Of a stretch of 64,000 nt of DNA, positions 57,258-64,000 are shown piece after piece. A program made the position numbers and the translations under genes. Each line of letters opens with the position of its first letter. The stretch's first letter is position 1. Location: positions 248,001-312,000 of the forward strand of contig NZ_CP051685.1 of the NCBI RefSeq assembly GCF_012849555.1, given 5' to 3'. The notes under the pieces were generated by a model. That model saw only the letters and a list, made by a program, of their open reading frames with translations, did no database searches and had not been told where the DNA came from. The stretch is from Massilia forsythiae (GTDB lineage: Bacteria > Pseudomonadota > Gammaproteobacteria > Burkholderiales > Burkholderiaceae_D).

Positions 57258-58667
57258 ATGACGTCCACCACAGCCACCCGCCCCGCCGCTTCCCCCGTCC
57301 GCACCGAGATCGCCACCCTGTGGCGCCTGTCCTGGCCGATGCTGGTCGGCCAGCTGGCGACGGTCGGCATGGGCGTGGCCGACGTCGCCATGACCGGCCA
57401 CGTCAGCGCTGCCGAGCTGGCCGCGGTTTCGCTCGGCACCTCGGTGTGGTCGATCATCCTGGTGACCGTGATGGGCGTCATGATGGCGGTGAATTCGGTG
57501 GTGGCGCACGAGATGGGCGGCGGGCGCTTCGACCGCATCGCCCATTCGGTGCGCGAATCGCTGTGGATGGGCGTCGGTGTCGGCCTGGCCGGCTGCCTGG
57601 CGGCCAATCTGTGCACGCTGCTGTTCGACCACATCGGCCTGGAGCAGGCGGTGGCCGACCGCGCTTCTCTGTTTCTCCACATCGTCAGCCTGGGCATGCC
57701 GCCGTTCGCCTGCTACCGCGCGCTGTACGGCTATACCACCAGCATCAACCAGACCAAGCCGATCATGGTCATCGCCCTGCTCGGGCTGCTGTACAACGTG
57801 CTGATGAACTGGCTGCTGGTGTTCGGCAATGCCGGTTTTCCGCAGCTGGGCGCAATCGGCTGCGCGGTGTCGACCGCCAGCGGCGTGTGGCTGATGCTGG
57901 GCGGGATGATATGGTGGATCAAGGTGTCGAGCGCCTACCGCGCCACCTACCCGTTCACGCGCTGGGAAGGCCCGAACTGGGGCGAGATCGGCGCCATGCT
58001 GAAGCTCGGCCTGCCGATCGGCGTGACCCACTTCGCCGAGGTGAGCGCCTTCGGCGTGGTCAGCCTGCTGGTGGCGCGCTTCGGCGTGGTGCAGGTGTCG
58101 GCGCACCAGATCGCGCTGAATTTCACGTCGCTGGTGTTCATGGTCCCGCTCAGCTTCGGCATCGGCGCGCTGACCCGCGTGGGCCAGGCGATGGGCGAAG
58201 GCGACGCCGTGCGCGCGCGCTTCGTGGCCTGGGTCGGCACCGGCATGTGCATCGCCTTCGGCATGCTGTCGGCGGTCGGCATCTTGCTGTTCCGTTGGCA
58301 GATCGCGGCCATGTACACGTCGGACGCGGCGGTGCAGGCCACCTGCGCCATGCTGCTGCTGTTCGCGGCGCTGTTCCAGCTGTCCGACTCGACCCAGGTG
58401 GCGGCCGCCTCCGCCATGCGCGGCTACCAGGTCACGCGCTCGCCGATGATCATCCAGATGATCGCCTTCTGGGGCGTGGCGCTGCCGGTCGGCTGGGTCC
58501 TCGGCCTGGCCCCCGGCTGGTTCCCGTGGTCGCCCATCGAGCCGATGGCGGCCACCGGCTTCTGGATCGGCCTGGTGCTGGGGCTGACGGTGGCGGCGGT
58601 GCTGCTGGCGTGGTCGCTGGACCGCTTGTCGAAGCTGCGGGTGCGCCAGGCTAAGGCAGTTGCCTGA
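57258..58667 (+). CDS. MATE-family multidrug/toxin exporter
   Basis: 469 residues with 12 membrane segments in two similar halves: RLSWPMLVGQLATVGMGVADVAMTGH in the first half and GVTHFAEVSAFGVVSLLVARFG in the second. Substrates are usually cationic drugs exported against sodium or protons. NorM-like length. ATG 57258 chosen; the earlier ATG at 57186 lacks family-like residues. The last 17 bases overlap the converging gene at 58651. Confidence 0.93.
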   Translation: MTSTTATRPAASPVRTEIATLWRLSWPMLVGQLATVGMGVADVAMTGHVSAAELAAVSLGTSVWSIILVTVMGVMMAVNSVVAHEMGGGRFDRIAHSVRESLWMGVGVGLAGCLAANLCTLLFDHIGLEQAVADRASLFLHIVSLGMPPFACYRALYGYTTSINQTKPIMVIALLGLLYNVLMNWLLVFGNAGFPQLGAIGCAVSTASGVWLMLGGMIWWIKVSSAYRATYPFTRWEGPNWGEIGAMLKLGLPIGVTHFAEVSAFGVVSLLVARFGVVQVSAHQIALNFTSLVFMVPLSFGIGALTRVGQAMGEGDAVRARFVAWVGTGMCIAFGMLSAVGILLFRWQIAAMYTSDAAVQATCAMLLLFAALFQLSDSTQVAAASAMRGYQVTRSPMIIQMIAFWGVALPVGWVLGLAPGWFPWSPIEPMAATGFWIGLVLGLTVAAVLLAWSLDRLSKLRVRQAKAVA

Positions 58668-59439
58668 CCTCGAGTCCTTGCCGGTTGCCGCCCTTGCCCA
58701 CCCCGGCGATTTCCGGCTCGTCGACCGGCATGCCGTCGGGGCCGAGGCGCAGCGGCGGCGATTCCGGTTCGCTGGCACGCGCCGGCACCGACTTCGGCAA
58801 GGATGACGCCAGCGCAAACAATTCCGCCTTGGAATTCGCGAGCACCACATTGGCATCCAGCCATAGCTGGTAATTGCGCCGCCCTTCCTTCCAGTCCAGC
58901 ACCGACACGGCCTTGCCGGATGCGGCCTGCAGCACGATCAGGCGCGCCGGCAGGCCGTTGACGCGTTCAGGCTCATCCTGCGGGTTGCGGTAGCTGCGCG
59001 AGCCGTCGGCCGACATGTCGTGCTCGAACAGCGTCAGCGTGCGGCCGCCGGGCATGCGGAAATTGCGGTACAGGCGCGAACGTGCGTCCCCCATCGTTTC
59101 GCCCTGCGCGCCGAGCAGCTCCAGCCCGGCGAACGGCGTGCCGTCCAGGCGCACCGGCTGGAACGCCAGTCCCGCCATGGTCCACGCCACCGGCTTGATG
59201 CTGGATGGCGGCGCGAAGCGGGCCAGGTTCTCCTCGCACACGTGCTCGTAACCCCTGCGTGCCATCTCGGCGCGCCGGCGTTCCTGGAACGCGGCGAAGT
59301 CGGGCGCGTCCGGTGGCGGACCCAGGCCGCACTGCTCGTCGGCGGCAGGCAGGCGCTCGGCGCGCAGGCCGGGTACGAAGGCCACGGCGCCGGCCGCCGC
59401 GGCAAGGAACACGAACGACATCCAGTATGTGTGTCGCAT
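58651..59439 (-). CDS. Secreted protein of unknown function
   Basis: 262 residues: signal or anchor [27 protein letters not shown], then FAAFQERRRAEMARRGYEHVCEENLARF, a beta-rich core (LAFQPVRLDGTPFAGLELLG, GGRTLTLFEHDMSADGSRSYRNPQ, SVLDWKEGRRNYQLWLDANVVLA) and a Pro/Glu-rich tail. Two cysteines in the mature part. I do not recognise it. It converges on the MATE gene with a 17-base overlap of their 3' ends. Confidence 0.75.
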   Translation of the reverse strand: MRHTYWMSFVFLAAAAGAVAFVPGLRAERLPAADEQCGLGPPPDAPDFAAFQERRRAEMARRGYEHVCEENLARFAPPSSIKPVAWTMAGLAFQPVRLDGTPFAGLELLGAQGETMGDARSRLYRNFRMPGGRTLTLFEHDMSADGSRSYRNPQDEPERVNGLPARLIVLQAASGKAVSVLDWKEGRRNYQLWLDANVVLANSKAELFALASSLPKSVPARASEPESPPLRLGPDGMPVDEPEIAGVGKGGNRQGLEVRQLP

Positions 59440-59974
59440 GGAAAGCCTTTGCAGTCGATGACGCTCATCATAGCAAATCGCGGCTTGCATGAACGTCAAG
59501 AAAGGTTTTTGATCGCTCGCGCAGGACCGGGCCCAGCGCGATGTTAGCGTCTAACAAGGTGATTAGGAACACCCAGGCCGGCTGCATGCAGTGGACACAA
59601 TGGCGGGCCAACCCGATTTCCGTCGCGCCAGTCCGGTATCACTCTGGCGTGGTCCCGCGAATTCCATTCATTTCCTGTTCAGTGACAGGTTTATTTGTTA
59701 TGTAATCATTTACTGTTTGCATATGTGACCGCTAACACGCACAATAGCCGCTCACAACAACAACGCGAACGTCGCCGTCACGGACGCGATACGCAGGAGA
59801 CCACACGGCAATCGCTCGGCCGGCGCCGCATGCGGCGATTTCCTCGCCGCGCCGTCGGCCTGGCCGGCTATGAGGCCATGCCCCAGCCGTGCCGGCCGGC
59901 GCATGCCGTCACCCATCCCTGCCATCGCCTCATCCGTACGCGTCTTCGCCGCTCGATTCTTTACAGAGGACTGG
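59440..59974. promoter_or_regulatory. Control region upstream of the GH31 gene
   Basis: About 535 bases without a gene. Seen: TGTTAGCG-T-CTAACA dyad at 59542-59556, a further half-site CGCTAACA at 59730-59737, and CCTGT/ACAGG at 59674-59689. The TTAGCG-type dyad resembles LacI-family operators that control glycosidase genes. AT-rich TTATTTGTTATGTAATCATT around 59690-59710 may include the promoter. Short frames near 59800-59974 have no supporting RBS. Confidence 0.55.
59542..59556. promoter_or_regulatory. LacI-type operator-like dyad
   Basis: TGTTAG-CGT-CTAACA, six-base arms; related in form to the TTAGCGCTAA core bound by several LacI-family sugar regulators. 433 bases before the GH31 start, so activity on that gene is uncertain. 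Confidence 0.45.
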
Positions 59975-62317
59975 ATGAGGCTGACTCCCCATAAGACACT
60001 GGCCGCGCTCGCATCGGCGCTGGCATTCGTTCCGGCGGCATTCGCCGCGCCGATGAGCACCCTGGACCGCAACGGCGCCTGGGTCACGGTCGAGGCCTAC
60101 GGCCCGAACATCGTGCACGTGACCATCGCCGCCGACAAGGCCGAGGTGCTGAAGGGGCCGGGCTTCGGCATCCTGCCGAAGAATGCCGACAACGGCGCCT
60201 TCCGCCACGCCACAGGCGCCGGCGGCGACAGCTTCACCTCGTCCGGCATGACGCTGCAGGTGAACCCGGCGCCGCCGGCGCGCACCCCGAGCCAGGGCGA
60301 AAAATATTTCGCGCCATCGCTGGCATCGGTCGGCCTGAGCGTCAAGAACGCCCGGGGCGAGCAGATCCTCAACATGACAGGCTGGGAAATGTCGCCGCAA
60401 ACCGTGAGCGGCGAAAAAACCTACCAGGTCGGCGCCTCGTTCAGCGCCCCGCGCGACGAGCACTACTACGGCATGGGCCAGAACCAGGAATCGCTGTCCG
60501 GCCTCGACCTGCGCGGCCGCGTGCTCGACTGCAAGCACTGGTACGACGCCCCCGCCGGCGAAAGCGTGTGCGTGCCGTTCATGGTGTCGTCCAAGGGCTA
60601 CGGCATCGTCTGGGACAACCCGTCGGCCACGCGCTTCATCGCGGGCGTAAACGGGCGCACGGCGTTCCAGTCGAACGTGGGCGAGCGCGTCAGCTTCTTC
60701 GTCATCACCGGCAACAACTCGGACGAGTTGTACGCCGGCTATGCGCGCCTGACCGGCAAGACCCCGATCCCGCCCAAGGCGGCGTTCGGCTTGATCCAAT
60801 CGAAAGCGCGCTACGACAGCCAGCAGGAAGTGCTGCGCGTGGCCAACACCTATCGCCAAAAGAAATATCCGCTGGACGTGATGGTGGTCGACTGGTTCTA
60901 CTGGACGCGCATGGGCCAGATGGACATCAATCCGGCCGAATTCCCCGATCCGGACGGCATGAACAAGCAGCTGCACGACATGGGCATGCAGTCGATCATC
61001 TCGATCTGGCCGCGTTATGAAACCTCGGGCCGCTATTTCAACGAGCTGGACAAGAAAGGCTACCTGCTCAAGGACAAGGACGGCAAGAGCGTCGACGGCC
61101 TGCCGTTCCGCTCGGACCGCACCGGCGGCCTGATCGACGCCACCAACCCGGCCGCCCGCCAGTGGTTCTGGGAAAAGGCGCGCGACAACATCCTGTCGCA
61201 CGGCTTCGACTACCCGTGGCTGGACGAGACCGAGCCGGACCTGGTGCCGGACGGCTTCTTCTACTCGATCGGTTCGGGCGACCGCTACCACAACCTGTTC
61301 CCGCTGCTGCACGTCGAAGGCGTGGCCGACAACATGCGTGCGTGGAAACCGAACAAGCGCGTGCTGATCCTGTCGCGCGCCGCCTACCTCGGCTCGCAGC
61401 GCACCGGCGCCCTGTTCTGGTCGTCGGACATCAACCCGACCTGGGAAGCGCTGGCGCGCCAGATCCCGGCCGGCCTGAACATGACCGCATCCGGCATCGC
61501 GCTGTGGGGCAACGACATCGGCGGCTGGCAATTCCTGCCGCAGACCACCACCGCCACCAAGGCGCCGCTGCTGGATCCGTCCGACGCGCGCGACGTGGTC
61601 GGCCAGAACCACGACTATCCGGAACTGATGACGCGCTGGTTCCAGTACGGCACCTTCCTGCCGACGCTGCGCTTGCACGGCGACCGCAAGCAGGCCGACA
61701 TCTGGTCCTTCGGCAAGGCGGCGGAAACGATCATGGCGCGCTACGACACGCTGCGTTATCAATTGATCCCGTACATCTACAGCCAGGCCAAGTTCACCCA
61801 CGACACCGGCGCGCCGTTCATGCGTCCGCTGTGGATGGACTTCCCGCAAGATCCGAACGTGGCCGACATCGGCACCGAATACATGTTCGGCCCGGCCTTC
61901 CTGGTGGCGCCGATCACCGAGCAGGGCCAGACCGAGAAAAACGTCTACCTGCCGGCCGGCAGCGACTGGTACAACTTCTGGACCAAGGAAAAGCTGGCGG
62001 GCGGCCGCTGGGTGAAAGTGGCGGCGCCGATCGACCAGATTCCGGTGTTCGTCAAGGCCGGCTCGATCGTGCCGATCGGCGCCGACATCCAGTCCACCGC
62101 CACGAAGCAGGGCATTGCCCGCGTCGAGGTGTATCCGGGCAAGGATGGCGAGTTCAGCCTGTATGACGACGACGGCGTGTCGTACGACTACGAAAAGGGC
62201 AAGTCGACCGTCACCAGGCTGCGCTGGAACGAGGGCAGCGGCAAGCTGAGCGCGTCCGGCAATGACAGCGGCCTGGCGCGTTCGCTGCCGGGGCTGGTGA
62301 AGGTGGTGGGCAAATAA
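59975..62317 (+). CDS. Glycoside hydrolase family 31 (alpha-glucosidase/alpha-xylosidase type), secreted
   Basis: 780 residues. Signal peptide MRLTPHKTLAALASALAFVPAAFA, N-terminal beta domain, TIM barrel with nucleophile Asp417 in FDYPWLDETEPD and acid/base candidate Asp485 in LFWSSDINPTWEAL, and C-terminal beta domains with AGSDWYNFWTKEKLAGG and YDDDGVSYDYEKG. ATG 59975 has AGAGGA upstream and gives a proper signal peptide; the longer frame does not. The WLDxTEP context is nearer alpha-xylosidase/alpha-glucosidase of periplasmic type than animal GH31, but the substrate is not fixed. No polysaccharide-utilisation partners are adjacent. Confidence 0.92.
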   Translation: MRLTPHKTLAALASALAFVPAAFAAPMSTLDRNGAWVTVEAYGPNIVHVTIAADKAEVLKGPGFGILPKNADNGAFRHATGAGGDSFTSSGMTLQVNPAPPARTPSQGEKYFAPSLASVGLSVKNARGEQILNMTGWEMSPQTVSGEKTYQVGASFSAPRDEHYYGMGQNQESLSGLDLRGRVLDCKHWYDAPAGESVCVPFMVSSKGYGIVWDNPSATRFIAGVNGRTAFQSNVGERVSFFVITGNNSDELYAGYARLTGKTPIPPKAAFGLIQSKARYDSQQEVLRVANTYRQKKYPLDVMVVDWFYWTRMGQMDINPAEFPDPDGMNKQLHDMGMQSIISIWPRYETSGRYFNELDKKGYLLKDKDGKSVDGLPFRSDRTGGLIDATNPAARQWFWEKARDNILSHGFDYPWLDETEPDLVPDGFFYSIGSGDRYHNLFPLLHVEGVADNMRAWKPNKRVLILSRAAYLGSQRTGALFWSSDINPTWEALARQIPAGLNMTASGIALWGNDIGGWQFLPQTTTATKAPLLDPSDARDVVGQNHDYPELMTRWFQYGTFLPTLRLHGDRKQADIWSFGKAAETIMARYDTLRYQLIPYIYSQAKFTHDTGAPFMRPLWMDFPQDPNVADIGTEYMFGPAFLVAPITEQGQTEKNVYLPAGSDWYNFWTKEKLAGGRWVKVAAPIDQIPVFVKAGSIVPIGADIQSTATKQGIARVEVYPGKDGEFSLYDDDGVSYDYEKGKSTVTRLRWNEGSGKLSASGNDSGLARSLPGLVKVVGK

Positions 62318-62342
62318 GCCTGCCATTTCCAAACGGCCTGCA

Positions 62343-62463
62343 CCGTCGTCCCCGCGCAGGCGGGGACCCATACCCAGCATCAAAAATTGGATGCAGTGCC
62401 GAATACGGCGCTCCATCCAACTTCGTTGCTTCGGCATGGGTCCCCGCCTTCGCGGGGACGACG
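62343..62463. repeat. Paired REP-like (BIME) element downstream of GH31
   Basis: Left copy CCGTCGTCCCCGCGCAGGCG plus GGGACCCATACC at 62343-62374; inverted right copy CATGGGTCCCCGCCTTCGCG plus GGGACGACG at 62435-62463. Almost identical halves to the 42766 pair. It starts 25 bases after the GH31 stop and may help end that transcript. Confidence 0.87.
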
Positions 62464-62576
62464 TTTTCTTCGCTCAGGTTTTCCATCCGCAGCCCCCATA
62501 TTTACAGCGTTTCACCCCCGACTCTGGTATCGTCTCGCCCGTTGCACATAACTCATCTTTATCCAGAGACCACCCA

Positions 62577-64000
62577 ATGCGCCCTCTTCTGCTGCTCCTC
62601 GCCGCCCTGTCGGCCGTTCCCGCATCCGCGGAACGCCTGACGCTGGACCGAATCCACGCCGACCCGGCGTTGTCCGGTCCTGGCGTGCGCGCCCTGCGCG
62701 TGTCGCCCGACGGCGAACGCGTGACCTTCCTGCGCGGCCGCGCCGACAACCAGTTCCAGCTGGACCTGTGGGAATACAACATGAAGGACAAGACCACGCA
62801 CCGCCTGGTCGACTCCAAGCAGCTGGTGCCCAACGAAACCCTGTCGCTGGAAGAAAAGGCGCGCCGCGAACGCGCGCGCACGGCCAGCCTGTCGGGCATC
62901 CTGAGCTACAGCTGGTCGCCGAACGGCAAGCAATTGCTGGTGCCGATCGCGGGCGACCTGTACCTGGTCGATGCCGACAAGCCGGACGGCGCGCGCAAGG
63001 TCGCCTCGGGCAACGTCGGCGATCCGAAGATCTCGCCCAAGGGCCGCTACGTCTCCTTCGTGCGCGACCAGAACCTGTTCGTGATCGACCTCACCACCGG
63101 CCAGGAACGCCAGCTGACCACGGATGGCAAGGGCACCATCCACAACGGCGAAGCCGAGTTCGTGGCCCAGGAAGAGATGGACCAGCGTACCGGCTACTAT
63201 TGGGCGCCGGACGACTCCGCCATCGCCTACCGCCATTTCGACGAAGCGCAGGTGCCGGTGGCGCGCCGCTTCGAGATCTTTGCCGACCGCACCGAGGTCA
63301 TCGACCAGCGCTATCCGGCCGCGGGCGACCCGAACGTGGCGATCGACCTGATGATCGTGAACCCGTCGACCGGCGCGCAAAGGAAGGTCGACCTGGGCAG
63401 CGAGAAGGATATCTACCTGGTGCGCGCCGACTGGAGCGCCGATGCCAAGACCCTGGTCTACCAGCGCCAGTCGCGCGACCAGAAGCGCCTGGACCTGGTG
63501 GCGGTGGATGCGGCCACGCTGGCCCAGCGCCCGCTGCTCACCGAAACGTCGAAGACCTGGGTCGCGATCAACGACGACTTGCGGTTCCTGCAGAAGCGCA
63601 ACGCCTTCATCTGGGCATCCGAGCGCAGCGGCCGCAACCACCTGTACCTGTACGACCTGAACGGCAAGCTGCTGCACCCGATCTCCAGCGGCGAATGGGG
63701 CGTCGACAATGTGCTGGCGGTCGACGAAGCCGCCGGCAAGGTCTACATAGCGTCCAACAAGGATGCGGTGATCGACAAGCAGGCCTACGTGCTGAACCTG
63801 GACGGCAGCAACGCGTCGAAACCGCTGCGCATCACCAGGAACGATGGCTGGCACGAGGATGTGTTCGCGCGCAACGGCAAGATCTTCGTCGACACCTATT
63901 CCGATCCGAAGACGCCGCCGCAAGTGTCGATCCACCGTGCCGACGGCACGATGGTCGAATGGCTCGAGCATAACGAGTTGAACGCCAGCCACCCGTACGC
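62577..64000 (+). CDS. S9 family peptidase, dipeptidyl-peptidase IV type, N-terminal part (cut by window edge)
   Basis: Periplasmic serine exopeptidase cutting dipeptides, usually after proline. Present are the signal peptide MRPLLLLLAALSAVPASA and about 455 residues of the beta-propeller domain (VSPDGERVTFLRG, YSWSPNGKQLLVP, ISPKGRYVSFVRDQNLFVIDL). The double-Glu motif that anchors the substrate N-terminus is seen in GEAEFVAQEEMDQRTGYYWAPDD, a mark of DPP-IV. The catalytic alpha/beta domain with Ser-Asp-His lies beyond the right edge. No stop codon in this frame to base 64000. Confidence 0.93.
   Translation, partial: MRPLLLLLAALSAVPASAERLTLDRIHADPALSGPGVRALRVSPDGERVTFLRGRADNQFQLDLWEYNMKDKTTHRLVDSKQLVPNETLSLEEKARRERARTASLSGILSYSWSPNGKQLLVPIAGDLYLVDADKPDGARKVASGNVGDPKISPKGRYVSFVRDQNLFVIDLTTGQERQLTTDGKGTIHNGEAEFVAQEEMDQRTGYYWAPDDSAIAYRHFDEAQVPVARRFEIFADRTEVIDQRYPAAGDPNVAIDLMIVNPSTGAQRKVDLGSEKDIYLVRADWSADAKTLVYQRQSRDQKRLDLVAVDAATLAQRPLLTETSKTWVAINDDLRFLQKRNAFIWASERSGRNHLYLYDLNGKLLHPISSGEWGVDNVLAVDEAAGKVYIASNKDAVIDKQAYVLNLDGSNASKPLRITRNDGWHEDVFARNGKIFVDTYSDPKTPPQVSIHRADGTMVEWLEHNELNASHPY

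Noticed and set aside
59870-59974. Earlier start of the GH31 gene
   Set aside because: It would place 35 basic residues before a good signal peptide; ATG 59975 has its own RBS.

Overview
The window reads as ordinary chromosome of a high-GC betaproteobacterium of the order Burkholderiales, most likely Oxalobacteraceae (Massilia/Telluria-like). The grounds are gene order and protein character, not a database search: gyrA, serC, pheA, hisC, tyrA, aroA, cmk, rpsA, ihfB, lapA and lapB form one collinear block, with ompA-ubiG-gph leading away from gyrA on the other side. No phage, transposase, CRISPR array or rRNA operon is visible.

Layout. 1-1452: 5' part of lpxK, then exbD and exbB (minus strand). 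1453-2665: a 1.2-kb AT-rich gap holding six directly oriented copies of a composite repeat built around a DnaA-box-like core. 2666-4826: xseA and sodB, followed by a broken gene. 5584-9645: an OmpR-type regulator and its probable sensor kinase, separated by a divergent MipA/OmpV operon. 9688-11945: a GFA-type zinc protein and two DsbA paralogues flanking a small membrane protein. 12136-18547: TonB-dependent receptor, secreted M1 peptidase with a membrane partner, extradiol dioxygenase. 18618-23042: tRNA-Leu-like relic, ylqF GTPase, an overlapping gene pair for a secreted AHSAG-motif protein and a membrane-anchored beta-rich protein, and a histone-deacetylase-family enzyme. 23165-28417: MoxR/DUF58/TgpA-type transglutaminase/MltB operon with overlapping genes. 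28861-29208: small helix-turn-helix protein behind a long AT-rich leader.

29559-47415 is the housekeeping block on the minus strand: cysM, a ComEA-like protein, rfaE1, ugd, lapB, lapA, ihfB, rpsA, cmk, aroA, tyrA, hisC, pheA, serC, a DUF2059 protein and gyrA. It joins cysteine, serine and aromatic amino acid synthesis with LPS control and translation. 47816-51298 (plus): ompA-type protein, ubiG, gph, a glycine-zipper protein and the tmRNA gene. 51299-57027 (minus): five consecutive palindromes, a GNAT/XRE-cupin pair, two PfpI/DJ-1 paralogues, mntH, cbpM and cbpA. 57258-64000: MATE exporter, a secreted unknown, a GH31 glycosidase and the start of a DPP-IV-type S9 peptidase cut by the window edge.

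The strongest unexplained signals are the DnaA-box composite repeat array (1538-2535), the split two-component system with a shared promoter (5506-8224), the palindrome array behind tmRNA (51376-51531), the overlapping secreted/anchored gene pair (19818-22026) and several families of short dispersed palindromes. Positions were read by eye and short sites may be off by a base.
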